From NCBI RefSeq assembly GCF_000828085.3, contig NZ_JXCA02000022.1, positions 120,056 through 184,055 on the forward strand: a stretch of DNA of 64,000 nucleotides. The letters are read 5' to 3'. The position numbers were made by a program, and so were the translations under genes. The notes beneath the pieces were generated by a model. That model worked only from the letters and a program-made list of their open reading frames with translations, did no database searches and was not told the DNA's origin. The DNA is from Scytonema tolypothrichoides VB-61278 (lineage in GTDB: Bacteria; Cyanobacteriota; Cyanobacteriia; Cyanobacteriales; Nostocaceae). Below are positions 8,541-17,568 of this stretch, piece after piece (the first letter of the stretch is position 1; every line of letters starts with the position of its first letter).

Positions 8541-8868
8541 AGATTCTAGTTTTCTTGAGGATTGAGAAAAGGATTTTTGCTATCTCTTCAGCATCTTTAT
8601 AGATCCTGTGAAATGCTTTGTCATCAATGTAACCTGTGTCTTTTCAAAGGGACAACCAATACTTACTTTCAAGACATTCTTTATAAGCAATAGAAATTTT
8701 CGCAGAAAATTCTGCTGGTGATATAGCTCCATTTGCTTCCGCAATATTAGCTCCAATTGATGTTCCACTTCTAATTACTTGTTTTGATAAAATAAATTCT
8801 TTTTTCTCTTGAGTCAAATATTTATAAGCATTTACCTTATACGCTTTCTCATATACCCAACTGTTCAT
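8530..8868 (-). pseudogene. Four-helix-bundle (S23/IVP-type) protein with in-frame stop
   Basis: The first 74 residues contain SKQVIRSGTSIGANIAEANG and AEFSAKISIAYKECLESKYW, the hallmark of small four-helix-bundle proteins first known from 23S rRNA intervening sequences. The frame stops at TGA after KYWLSL (8644-8646), yet continues in the same frame for 37 more codons as KDTGYIDDKAFHRIYKDAEE and a typical ending ILKKTRISDN, stop at 8530-8532. The gene is thus split by one nonsense codon that in relatives is leucine. It sits between hpsA and hpsB, flanked by inverted heptamer repeats, so it looks like a later arrival in the operon. Confidence 0.8.
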
Positions 8869-8874
8869 AGCTTA

Positions 8875-8911
8875 TTGATAACTGATAACTGATAACTGTT
8901 CACTGTTCACT
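8875..8911. repeat. Heptameric short tandem repeat (GATAACT type), inverted relative to 8510
   Basis: TGATAACTGATAACTGATAACTG followed in shorter form by two GTTCACT copies. It ends right at the hpsA stop codon. Confidence 0.8.
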
Positions 8912-11900
8912 GACAAGTACCACGTTGATCTTGACTAATAGCGTAGTTACCATTAGCATCTTGAGCACACAACAAAGTTTCTATCCAAGCATCGTCTCGT
9001 CCGACTTCTCTGTAAAACTCATTCGGCTTGTTTGTTGCGGGTGTTGTAAAGTGTAGAGAGAACAAGTCAGGTGACTGACTCAGCAAAGCTGTATCATAAC
9101 TCCAGAAACGGTTGGGCTGAGTAAAAAAGGGTGAACGATTTTGATTTTGATTGGAAGTACTGCTTCCATCAATAACTGTTTGCCAAGGAGCTGTGGCATA
9201 ATGACTGTGTTTAAACTGGATAAAAGAACCAGCTACTGTGTGGCTTACTCCTTTCCAGTTTTCTAAGTAACGTATAAAGTTTTCCAAACCACCATTGCTT
9301 TCTGTTGGGCGTCCTGGTGTGTTACCTTGAACGAATATAAGATTTGTTTCTGTATTTGTGGCGGTTTGCATCGAATTATAGTCACTATCTTCACGAAACC
9401 TAAAGCGAAAATTATTAGATAAAACTGTAATTGCATCAGCAATAACTACTGCTGAACGCCAAGTTTCACCAATTTTGCAACTAGAAAACGGGTTCTCGCG
9501 ACAGCCGAAGTTAGAATTCAGTGATTGACGTGCATAGAATTTATAACTCCAGTCTTTTTCCCCCTTCAAAGAGTTGTCTAAAAACTCTTCTTGTGTATGA
9601 ACATTGAAATTCCCTTTGATGTAAACAGGCAGATTAGATACTAAAATGAGTCCCTTCTCTTCTAGTTTGTAGGTAGCGTTACGGCTTAAATTACTACCAT
9701 TAATCAACATAATGGCATTTGGTCGCCGAGTTGAATCTAGATTGAAGTCAGCAGCGCTGATATCTTCGTTTTCACTATCATCTTCACCTGGACTCTTTGA
9801 AGCACTTGCGTCTGGTAGTGCATCATCACGAGTAGCGTAAATAATTCCACTATTTGGAAATAAAAACTCTCCAGCATTTTTTGATTTTCTGCGTAACAAA
9901 TCTAAATCTAAAATCGTAGCACGAATTTTTAAAGGTTGACGTAGTTTAATATCTAAATCGTAGCTTCCTGGAGTCGATTCAGGTTTGTCAATAGCTTTAA
10001 TCTCTCTTGCATCCAGAAAAGCAGTTTCCATAATAGCGCCATGAGGAATAACAGCATCTGTGGGATTACCAATAGTACCGTCTAAAATTTTCAAAGCGCA
10101 AATAGCAGAATCAACTGCTGATTGTTCTGCAAGGGTAAGAGGCTGACTAGCTGAAATTTTCTCCAAAGCTTTCTTAAGTGGTTTATTCACCCTGCGTTCG
10201 TTTGGGTATTTCAGCTTTGCTTGGTAATTCAGCACATTTTCGTAACCTGTGGTTGATAAAGATGAAGCTGAGTAGACAACACCGTTGTTAGAGTCACCTG
10301 GATTATTACTAACATTGGGTAACCCAATTAAGTCTCTGTTTGTATTTCTTAAGCTAACGTCTGCTAAACTTGTCTGGTTTCTGGCTGTTGTGCTGTTTGT
10401 GGGGTTGTAATAGCTACTGACACAAGCAATTGGTTTTTGATAGTCGCTTGGAATCTTTGGATTGTAGGAATCATCTTGGTAGTGATAAACTGCTGTAGCC
10501 CGCATTTGTAGGAAGGGTGTATTGTCATTAGGCATCGTATCTACATCTGGATCTGCTATTGGACCTGCGATCGCATTATTAAATTCAGTTGCAGTCCAGC
10601 TAGAATTATAATTTGGCGGTAAGTAAATTCCTGCACCTGTGACGACTCGCAAACCTCCAACGACATCCAGAGAACTTTCTGGTTTTTGTGCTGCTGACTT
10701 TTCCCAAAACTCGTCTCGGTTTGTCGCTTCTAAATCCTCGAAGTGATATGCTTGGGAGAAGCGCTGACGAGTCACAGTGCTATTATTTCCTTTCCTATCA
10801 ACATCCCATTCCTTACCAGTAATAGTCTGTCCTTCGTTTGGTGAACTGAGAAATTTGCCTTTGGTTGTGTCGTACCATAATTGAGGTAGGTTATTGCCAA
10901 CTAAAAGGCGATCGCCAATATTTTGCTCTTTATCTGCTTTTGCTTGTTCTACTGGTTCTGTTGCAGGTAGATAAAGTTTACTACCGTTATCTTTAATCCC
11001 TATTTCGGCATAATTAGTAGCAGTTTTACCATCAGCCGGATTGAAGGGAAATACCCATTCATCCACTGGTCTTAAAGAGTTCCCATTTCCTTGAAGAGGA
11101 CTATTTGTTTCATAGTCGTGGCTTCCATATTTAAGTGGATTACTACCCTGCTGAATTTCGGCATACGGAACGCGACGTGTCCTTTTTTTAAAGTAAGTTT
11201 TTAGCTTTTTTTCACGAACTTTAGCAGGGTCTAAAGTAAAGTCTTCTGCTAAATCTCGTTCTATTTTCTGTTTTACTTCATCAGGAAGGTCTGTGTTATT
11301 TGGATATGCGCTATTCGTTGCTTGTACTAAGCGGTCAATTCGTTTTGCATATGCTTCATCATTATAAGCTGCGGTGTTTCCGTAAACAGATGTAGGTACA
11401 GTTTTATTTGTGTTGTTGATAACGTCACTTTTCATTGTGTTGTTAAGTGCATTTTGTTGGTTAAACAAATCTACCTGCACATCACCATGACTGAAATTGT
11501 GTGTACCTCTACTATCTATTACATTTCCAGCAACAATAATTTTGCTACTTCCCTCTTTGAAATAGCAAGATTTTGGACTACTAACTAAATAAAACTTGAT
11601 AGGCTGAGCGAGTCTTGTTGTTAACAAATTCCCATTAGTTAAAATGCGCCCATTCAAACTCATACCTTCTTGAGCAGCAATTTCTAAATCATCTTCATAG
11701 ACAACGGCATTGTTACTCAGGGGTATTCTTTCTCGGTCTTGTTGATATTCTAAAGCGACAAAGCCTTTATTACCTGTAAATGTTTCATATTTATTAGTAT
11801 TTAATCTTGTTAAATCTGTAATAAGTACAGTCGTAGTATAAACAAAAATACTTTTTTTTAGCTTTTCACCGACTTTATACCAACCATAAGTACTTACTAA

Positions 11901-12548
11901 GTTCGCGCTAGTAATAGCGAGGCTTTGACATTGGTTGCCAACAGTACCTGTGTCCATCGGTTGTGTTCTTGCGTCTAAGACACTTCTAGCTTTATTACTA
12001 GTTGGAGTCCGAAAGTAAATACCATAGAGAGTGTAACTATCAAACTTGCCGTTATTGTCCGTATCTACAGGATATTTCCAAACAGTTTGTAGAGTTTTTT
12101 TATCTTTAACAAGTTTTAACTGTGTCTCATCACCAAAAGTAAATTCCTTAAGGTTCTGATTGATAATTTCTTCCAGTGAAAACTCTGAAGGAATTGAAGA
12201 CTCTAACCTAGAGTCTCCAAATAATTGTTCTATTTTTGCTTTTGCTCTTTCAATAGCAGGGTTAGCTGCATTCAGAACCACCTCATTCACTCGGACATTA
12301 CTAGCATTTTTTGCCCTTTCAAAAGACCGAAATAAAATAGCAGTTGTCATCAGCACAACCACCAATGCTACCATTGCCACTGTCGGTAGCACAAAACCAG
12401 CATTCACACTTGCTCGTTGTTTTCTTTTATTGACAAGTAAAGCCCGTAATAGCCGAATAATTTTATTTTTAATTATAGCTACAAATGTTTGACTGATTTT
12501 TCTAGAAAATCTATTTATTGTTTTTAATTTTCGACGATAGTGAAACAT
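8907..12548 (-). CDS. hpsA: HpsA, large pilin-like protein of the hormogonium polysaccharide system
   Basis: About 1213 residues. A basic leader (about 60 residues) precedes a pilin-like hydrophobic segment, GFVLPTVAMVALVVVLMTTA, but Glu at +5 is absent, as is known for HpsA. A very long extracellular region follows, with no repeats that I can see. The open frame reaches 12638, yet I start at ATG 12548 (MFHYRRKLK), because AGGAAG stands five bases before it and the upstream 30 residues lie in a dispersed repeat. In Nostoc hpsA is needed for hormogonium polysaccharide and motility. It is followed by a pseudogene insertion before hpsB. Confidence 0.82.
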   Translation of the reverse strand: MFHYRRKLKTINRFSRKISQTFVAIIKNKIIRLLRALLVNKRKQRASVNAGFVLPTVAMVALVVVLMTTAILFRSFERAKNASNVRVNEVVLNAANPAIERAKAKIEQLFGDSRLESSIPSEFSLEEIINQNLKEFTFGDETQLKLVKDKKTLQTVWKYPVDTDNNGKFDSYTLYGIYFRTPTSNKARSVLDARTQPMDTGTVGNQCQSLAITSANLVSTYGWYKVGEKLKKSIFVYTTTVLITDLTRLNTNKYETFTGNKGFVALEYQQDRERIPLSNNAVVYEDDLEIAAQEGMSLNGRILTNGNLLTTRLAQPIKFYLVSSPKSCYFKEGSSKIIVAGNVIDSRGTHNFSHGDVQVDLFNQQNALNNTMKSDVINNTNKTVPTSVYGNTAAYNDEAYAKRIDRLVQATNSAYPNNTDLPDEVKQKIERDLAEDFTLDPAKVREKKLKTYFKKRTRRVPYAEIQQGSNPLKYGSHDYETNSPLQGNGNSLRPVDEWVFPFNPADGKTATNYAEIGIKDNGSKLYLPATEPVEQAKADKEQNIGDRLLVGNNLPQLWYDTTKGKFLSSPNEGQTITGKEWDVDRKGNNSTVTRQRFSQAYHFEDLEATNRDEFWEKSAAQKPESSLDVVGGLRVVTGAGIYLPPNYNSSWTATEFNNAIAGPIADPDVDTMPNDNTPFLQMRATAVYHYQDDSYNPKIPSDYQKPIACVSSYYNPTNSTTARNQTSLADVSLRNTNRDLIGLPNVSNNPGDSNNGVVYSASSLSTTGYENVLNYQAKLKYPNERRVNKPLKKALEKISASQPLTLAEQSAVDSAICALKILDGTIGNPTDAVIPHGAIMETAFLDAREIKAIDKPESTPGSYDLDIKLRQPLKIRATILDLDLLRRKSKNAGEFLFPNSGIIYATRDDALPDASASKSPGEDDSENEDISAADFNLDSTRRPNAIMLINGSNLSRNATYKLEEKGLILVSNLPVYIKGNFNVHTQEEFLDNSLKGEKDWSYKFYARQSLNSNFGCRENPFSSCKIGETWRSAVVIADAITVLSNNFRFRFREDSDYNSMQTATNTETNLIFVQGNTPGRPTESNGGLENFIRYLENWKGVSHTVAGSFIQFKHSHYATAPWQTVIDGSSTSNQNQNRSPFFTQPNRFWSYDTALLSQSPDLFSLHFTTPATNKPNEFYREVGRDDAWIETLLCAQDANGNYAISQDQRGTCQ

Positions 12549-12890
12549 GAGTGCTTCCTGACCAAGTTTTGTCATCATGAAACAGCAGATGTAAGCAGAT
12601 AATTTATCTGTGTGTATCTGCGTGCATCTGCGGTTCAAAAATACCCTCGAATGGATAGGGAACTTTGTGAAAATGCTATGAAAGTGAGCTTATATTACCC
12701 ACTTTTAGAGAAAACATATCAATTTCGCAAAAATGATTACTTATATGATGTCTAAAGAAGCCTGCAATGGAGACAAGTTCCTGGTAACAGAAGATATCGG
12801 AAACACTGCTCAAAATCGACTGAAGCTGAATAAATAGGGTATGTCAATGGACGACGTACGAGCAAAAGCATAGGTAAGATACAAAAATTA

Positions 12891-13091
12891 GAAAAACACT
12901 GGAGTATCCCTATTCTCCAGTGCTTGAAGGCAACAACTCTTACTCAAAATTAGAATACCCAGGAAAATATAATTGGAATTGGAGAAATAAAAAAGCACTG
13001 GGTACGGATAAATCCCAGTGCTTAAGGACGACTTACACGATTTACTATTAATCCAGAATTAGAATACCCATACAAGTGCAGGGGAAAATAT
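12891..13091. repeat. Two tandem copies of an approximately 100-base hairpin repeat; candidate small RNAs
   Basis: Copy 1 (12891-12970) has stem CACTGGAG/CTCCAGTG (12897-12904, 12915-12922). Copy 2 (12990-13091) has stem GCACTGGG/CCCAGTGC (12995-13002, 13014-13021). In each copy the stem is followed by TGCTT, a linker, TTAGAATACCCA and then GGAAAATAT. The stem ends differ in sequence but remain paired, which is a sign of selection on structure. No coding frame runs through them. Confidence 0.7.
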
Positions 13092-13127
13092 GCTACTAAG
13101 GCTTAAATTTAAAAGTGGTGGTTTAAA

Positions 13128-13252
13128 ACAGTGAACAGTGATGGCTGCGTATGGTGAGGGGCTATTACCCGCCACCAACGCTTTCCACCAATTAGTGGGG
13201 GACTTAAACCCAATGATGAAACTGATAACTGATAACTGATAACTGGTAACTG
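13128..13252. repeat. Composite module: heptamer repeat - palindromic core - heptamer repeat
   Basis: Starts with ACAGTGAACAGTGA, continues with a unique core of about 80 bases containing CCACCAATTAGTGGG, and ends with tandem ACTGATAACTG and a GGTAACTG variant. The same build occurs at 17195-17449, 24326-24430 and 49410-49585. Confidence 0.6.
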
Positions 13253-13464
13253 CTAAAATCCAGGCACTGCCACTCTCTGAGTTACCAATCAGGGAATTCT
13301 AAATCTGAGTATAATCAGCAGAAGCTGAAAATTTTTAAAAAGTAAAGTCCATCATCAAAATTCAAGTGTGGAATAATAGATAAGCAAAAAATGTATCACG
13401 GTAATTTGTAGAGATTATCCGTGAACATGAAATAATATCATGTTCGGATGAACACTTATAAAAA

Positions 13465-13530
13465 AACTACCCCTCCCTAACCCTCCCCTTAATAAGGGGA
13501 GGGTGCCCGATAGGGCGGGTGGGGTGAATG
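13465..13530. repeat. Dispersed AGGGGAGGG palindrome
   Basis: CCCTCCCCTTAATAAGGGGA forms a strong hairpin and is followed by GGTGCCCGATAGGGCGGG. Related copies lie near 42266-42345, 52050-52112, 53512-53555 and 56690-56765. There is no T-run, so it is not a terminator by itself. Confidence 0.65.
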
Positions 13531-13661
13531 CGCGATTTATAAGTGATTAAGCGAATTTGATATTACAGAATAAAGAATCAATCACTACTTTTATAGTGGT
13601 CTTGTACCCTCATCACATATCTAATGTGAAATTTTCCATGCTTAGGAGTTAGAAAATATTT

Positions 13662-14216
13662 ATGTTTATCATAGTCGAAAAAGAAATGTATCAAATAGAA
13701 AATCAGGAACACACGGTTATGAATTTAGAAAACATGCACGAAACACTTAATGAACTAGAAGCCCAGAAAAGCCAAATTGAAAGGACTATAGCAAATATAC
13801 GACTGGATATTAGTGAAAGAAAAGAAAAACTCCGCAAAGTCGAATATGATATATTTGGTGATATCGATGAACGCGCCAGAAAGTGTCTGGAACTCGAAAA
13901 ATCTATATCACTACTCAATTTCAATTTATCGAAATATCAAGCAATGCTTGTAGATGTAGAAATAAAGATACCTCCGCTACAAAAGCGGATACAAGATTTA
14001 AATCAGCATCTGCAATTACTACAAAATACCAATGAGATAAGACAGGCTTTAGAGCCATTTATCGAGCTTGAACAGCAGTACCTAGAAAAGCGTAATGAAA
14101 TTGACCAAATGCTTAAAAGCAAAGGTCATTATTTAGGACTTAAAGCGCTCCCAGCGACGCAGAAACTCATTAGGAAAGGGACTGAATACGAGCTACGAAG
14201 CACATTGCACGGTTAA
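13662..14216 (+). CDS. Coiled-coil protein of unknown function
   Basis: A 184-residue protein with no recognised family. Residues about 20-150 show continuous heptads (LNELEAQKSQIERTIANI, then LEKSISLLNFNLSKYQAMLV), so it should be an extended coiled coil. There is no signal peptide or membrane segment. AGGAG lies 14 bases before the ATG at 13662, while another ATG at 13686 gives a protein eight residues shorter; either could be used. It is followed by a hairpin terminator shared with the convergent rpmB gene. Its base composition is AT-rich like the neighbours. Confidence 0.6.
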   Translation: MFIIVEKEMYQIENQEHTVMNLENMHETLNELEAQKSQIERTIANIRLDISERKEKLRKVEYDIFGDIDERARKCLELEKSISLLNFNLSKYQAMLVDVEIKIPPLQKRIQDLNQHLQLLQNTNEIRQALEPFIELEQQYLEKRNEIDQMLKSKGHYLGLKALPATQKLIRKGTEYELRSTLHG

Positions 14217-14251
14217 ATAAAAGAAGCATTTTTTTAACCAATGATATAAAC

Positions 14252-14278
14252 AAAATCCCACCCCTTTTGGGGGTGGGA
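14252..14278 (-). terminator. Intrinsic terminator of rpmB
   Basis: Read on the minus strand, TCCCACCCC/GGGGTGGGA (arms 14270-14278 and 14256-14264) closes on an AAAA loop and is followed by TTTTG, 12 bases after the rpmB stop. The same stem may also stop transcription from the convergent gene at 13662. Confidence 0.8.
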
Positions 14279-14289
14279 GTGTCACATTC

Positions 14290-14526
14290 TTAGTAATGAT
14301 TCAAGTTAATACCAGCTTCTTTTGCCATTGCTTCTAACCCTTTAACTTCTAGGGTTTTGATTGCTTTAGTAGATAAGCGCATTTTGATCCAACGTTTTCC
14401 ACCTTCCCACCAAATACGCTTATTTTGCAGGTTTACTTGCTGAAGGCGCTTGGTACGACGGTGGGAGTGGGAGACGGAAAAGGCGTTATTTGCCTTTTTA
14501 CCTGTTAATTCACAGCGACGAGACAT
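14290..14526 (-). CDS. rpmB: 50S ribosomal protein L28
   Basis: A 78-residue ribosomal protein L28 of the bacterial type: [20 protein letters not shown], then a basic central part ([18 protein letters not shown]) and the closing region [17 protein letters not shown]. Length and order match the family. It has its own terminator and stands next to htpG, in the same direction but 200 bases away with hairpin-rich repeats between, so it is probably transcribed alone. Confidence 0.97.
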   Translation of the reverse strand: MSRRCELTGKKANNAFSVSHSHRRTKRLQQVNLQNKRIWWEGGKRWIKMRLSTKAIKTLEVKGLEAMAKEAGINLNHY

Positions 14527-14577
14527 TGTCAGAAACTCCTATTTTTTCTCTAGCACAATGTCCCATTATATGACTTC

Positions 14578-14669
14578 TCCTCGTTGTCAGGCTTATCCTC
14601 GTTGTCAGGCTCAGCCTGATAACGCATTATAGGAGGCTCAGCCTCCTGTTATGATGAGGCGGAGCCTCA
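14578..14669. repeat. Cluster of short direct and inverted repeats between rpmB and htpG
   Basis: CCTCGTTGTCAGGCT occurs twice (14578-14592 and 14597-14611). It is followed by the palindromes CAGGCTCAGCCTG (14606-14618), AGGAGGCTCAGCCTCCT (14631-14647) and TGAGGCGGAGCCTCA (14655-14669). Three different small hairpins in a row suggest a nested repeat insertion. Confidence 0.7.
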
Positions 14670-14730
14670 CTGTATGCATTTCCCAGCAAAGCCAGGGAAC
14701 GAGAGACACGACAGATAAGCTGCTGTCAAA

Positions 14731-16704
14731 CTACTTTGCAGCTTCTTGGGTTAGCTTGGTGAGTACCTCATTGGAACGCTCAACGAAAGATTTCATTCCT
14801 TCAGCGTCAAAACCTTTTTGAGACATCAGTGCCAAATCATATATATGTTGGCAAACTAAATTCACTAGCTGCCCGGTTGGTGATTGAGCATCATCTTGAA
14901 TGATACTACCTTGACTCAGATTCGCCAAATTTTGAATCAATGGGTGAGCTGTATTAACTAAGAAAACGTGATCTTCGGGAAAATCTGCTGATTGCTGCTG
15001 CATTAGGGCGTTCATTTCTCGCAAACGACGTAAAATCTCTGGCAAAAGTACCATTGCTGGCGGCGTTCCTTGTGGATCGTCCGCTTTCAAAGCTTCGGCG
15101 CGAATATTCACCTTGGGTTTATTAAGGGCTTTCTCAAACAGCTCTTTGATAACCTCACTTTTGGTTTTATTCGTCTTGGGATCAACAATTTCCCCAGCTT
15201 TGTCTTTATCCAGCAGGGTGCTATCTAAATCAGAGTCTACCCGCGAAAACTTAACATCCTGATATTCCCTCTCCAAGAAGTTGATGAAGTGGGTGTCGAT
15301 AAAGGAGTCCATAAACAGAACTTCCAAGCCTTGACTTTTGTGCAGTTCTATGTATGGAGATTGTGCAGCTTCATCAGTGGCGTAGAAGACGCGGTTTTCG
15401 TGACGTTCTTTATTGCGTTCTAGGTACTCTTTGAGAGTCGTGTACGGTAATTTTGGAGTGTCTGCTGAAGTGACATCTTGCCAAACATCTCCCTCTTGAG
15501 ATTGTACCTCAACTGCTGGGGTAGCCGTTGACGGCTGAGTGGTTGGTTGATAGGTGCTGCGAAAGACGATGATATCTTCGACTTGTTTTTTGAATTTATC
15601 GTCGTTGAGAACGCCGAATTTTACAAAGGTACCTAAATCTTTCCAAACACCAATATATTGTTCGCGGTTGTCGCGGTAAAGTTCTTTGAGGCGATCGCCC
15701 ACTTTTTTGGCTATATAATCACCAATTTTCCGCACCGTGCGATCCGTTTGCAAAGCACTCCGCGATACGTTCAGGGGAATATCCGCACTATCAATCACAC
15801 CTCGCATGGGCAGAAGAAATTGTGGGATAATTTCCTCACAATGGTCGCTGACAAAAACTTGATTGCAGAAAAGTTTGATTTGCCCCTTAGTAACATCCAC
15901 ATCCGGCTTCATTTTGGGGAAATACAGAATACCGTTAATGATAAACGGATAATCAGTATTTAGATGCACCCAAAGCAACGGCTCTTCTTGGAAGGGATAC
16001 TGATAGCGGTAAAATTCTAAATAATCTTCTTGACTCAGGCTACTAGGACTTTCCCGCCAGACTGCTCTTTGCTTATTTAACACTTCGCCATCAAGTTTAA
16101 TGGCGACTGGCATAAAATCGCAGTACGTTTTAATCAGCTGCTTAATGCGTGCTGATTCTAAATACTCCTGTTCTTCTTCTTGCAGAGTGAGGATAATCGT
16201 CGTACCGATGGTTGTACGAGATGAATCTTCCAGAATGAAGGATGGAGAACCGTCGCAAGCCCAGTGAACTGCTTGTGCTCCTTCTTTATAGGACAAGGTA
16301 TCGATTTCTACCTTTTGTGCCACCATGAAGGAGGAGTAGAAACCAAGACCAAAGTGACCAATAATTGGTTGTTCTGAACCGCCTTGGTACTTGTTTATAA
16401 ATTCCTCTGCACTAGAGAAGGCGACTTGGTTGATGTATTTTTTGACTTCCTCTGCAGTCATTCCGATACCATTGTCGGTAATGGAGAGAGTCTTTTTGTC
16501 TTTATCTATAGCGATTTGAATTTCCGGTTCACCGATTTCACCAGAATACTCCCCAGCGCGAGATACCATCTTCAACTTTTGGATAGCATCTACAGCGTTG
16601 GAAACGAGTTCCCGCAAGAAGATTTCATGATCGGAGTAGAGAGACTTCTTGATAATCGGGAAAATATTCTCAGTATGAATACTGATTGTACCTTGTTCTA
16701 GCAT
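14731..16704 (-). CDS. htpG: Molecular chaperone HtpG (Hsp90)
   Basis: A 657-residue cytosolic Hsp90 ATPase. The N-terminal GHKL domain has ELVSNAVDAIQKLK (catalytic Glu and Asn), DNGIGMT and GHFGLGFYSSF. The middle domain carries GVIDSADIPLNVSRS with the conserved arginine that contacts ATP. The C-terminal dimerisation domain ends without MEEVD, as usual in bacteria. Cyanobacterial HtpG helps in heat, light and oxidative stress and stabilises phycobilisome linkers and other clients. It is monocistronic by spacing. Confidence 0.97.
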   Translation of the reverse strand: MLEQGTISIHTENIFPIIKKSLYSDHEIFLRELVSNAVDAIQKLKMVSRAGEYSGEIGEPEIQIAIDKDKKTLSITDNGIGMTAEEVKKYINQVAFSSAEEFINKYQGGSEQPIIGHFGLGFYSSFMVAQKVEIDTLSYKEGAQAVHWACDGSPSFILEDSSRTTIGTTIILTLQEEEQEYLESARIKQLIKTYCDFMPVAIKLDGEVLNKQRAVWRESPSSLSQEDYLEFYRYQYPFQEEPLLWVHLNTDYPFIINGILYFPKMKPDVDVTKGQIKLFCNQVFVSDHCEEIIPQFLLPMRGVIDSADIPLNVSRSALQTDRTVRKIGDYIAKKVGDRLKELYRDNREQYIGVWKDLGTFVKFGVLNDDKFKKQVEDIIVFRSTYQPTTQPSTATPAVEVQSQEGDVWQDVTSADTPKLPYTTLKEYLERNKERHENRVFYATDEAAQSPYIELHKSQGLEVLFMDSFIDTHFINFLEREYQDVKFSRVDSDLDSTLLDKDKAGEIVDPKTNKTKSEVIKELFEKALNKPKVNIRAEALKADDPQGTPPAMVLLPEILRRLREMNALMQQQSADFPEDHVFLVNTAHPLIQNLANLSQGSIIQDDAQSPTGQLVNLVCQHIYDLALMSQKGFDAEGMKSFVERSNEVLTKLTQEAAK

Positions 16705-16981
16705 AACTGGTAATTTTCAATGCAAGTATCTGAATCATAACTGAGGCAAAACCCCCTCAGCACCCTTATGTACACCCAAAGCCTAATCTAGGTAGTTAGC
16801 TATCCTCATTTTGAAGGAGGGATATGGGATTTTACCAATTGGATTGTATGACTTGTGTGGGGGCGATCGCTCTTACTTTGCAGCATTGATTACCCAATAT
16901 CAGGGATTCGGATTTCCCTACCACTTTGGCAAAAGTGGCTATCTTCGATTCCGAGGATAGGCATATAGCTGCAAAGCTATC

Positions 16982-17568
16982 TTACGGAATGAAGATACGA
17001 CTCGCGCCCATGTAATCGTTAATGTACATCACAATTTCTACAATACGGTTGGCGCAGCGTTCTCTATAGTCAGGTTCATAGAGGCGATCAACCTTCCCAA
17101 TCGTAAGTACAGGTAGCGAAGTCGGTGAATTTTCTTCACGCATCACTTGTTCTAAGGAGTCTTCGTCCTTCATATTTCGATTAGCACTCATTCAAACAGT
17201 GAACAGTGAACAGTTAACAGTGAACAGTGAAGGAGTCAGGAGGAGGCAGGTGCTAACAGCGGGTTTCCCGACTTGTAGACGCCGGAGGCGGCTTCCCGCA
17301 GGGTAGCAACTGCCGTTCAGAAGTCAGAAGTCGGAAAACTAAATTCTTTATTTCTTCCTTCTGAATACTGAATTCAGAATTGCTGAATTCTTCTTCAAAC
17401 TGATAATTGATAACTGGTAACTGGTAACTGATAACTGATAACTGGTAACGCTACCTGCTCAAAAGTGACAAAGTGAATAGGAACTATATCGAGCCAACCT
17501 TGACTAGCGATGTAGCCTAAGAGAATAATAGACTGCCTCTCAAGGTTATGGTCAATCAGAAAAATCAT
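16982..17568 (-). pseudogene. DUF5615-type PIN-like toxin gene split by a repeat insertion
   Basis: The N-terminal half starts at ATG 17568, sharing ATGA with the end of the DUF433 gene, and reads MIFLIDHNLERQSIILLGYI then WLDIVPIHFVTFEQVALPV. It then runs into heptamer repeats and stops at 17395-17397. The C-terminal half is intact in 16982-17191: SANRNMKDEDSLEQVMREEN, TSLPVLTIGKVDRL and a RIFIP end. As I recall the family, these are the two ends of one DUF5615 (Mut7-C/PIN-like) protein of about 130 residues; roughly 25 middle residues are replaced by about 200 bases of repeats. The toxin is presumably dead while its antitoxin persists. Confidence 0.75.
17195..17449. repeat. Composite repeat module inserted in the toxin gene
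   Basis: Left end: tandem CAGTGAACAGTGAA units (17195-17231). Centre: a GC-rich palindromic repeat, GGGTTTCCCGACTTGTAGAC and GGCTTCCCGCAGGGT (17262-17305), then an AT-rich part with CAGAAGTCAGAAGTC and TGAATTCAGAATTGCTGAA. Right end: tandem GATAACTG/GGTAACTG (17398-17449). It looks like three nested repeat families. Confidence 0.75.

Larger units (their letters stand above)
12549..13661. other. Long spacer upstream of hpsA with several repeats
   Basis: No protein gene is seen in 1.1 kb. It contains, in order: a repeat shared with 3300 and 27190 (CATCTGCGGTT, next to 12627), the tandem hairpin repeat at 12891-13091, a composite heptamer-repeat module at 13128-13252, and a copy of the genome's AGGGGAGGG palindrome family near 13465-13530. 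The hpsA promoter should lie between about 12550 and 12890. Confidence 0.5.

Noticed and set aside
13465-13530. Palindrome as an intrinsic terminator
   Set aside because: No T-run follows on either strand and the same sequence is dispersed in unrelated spacers.
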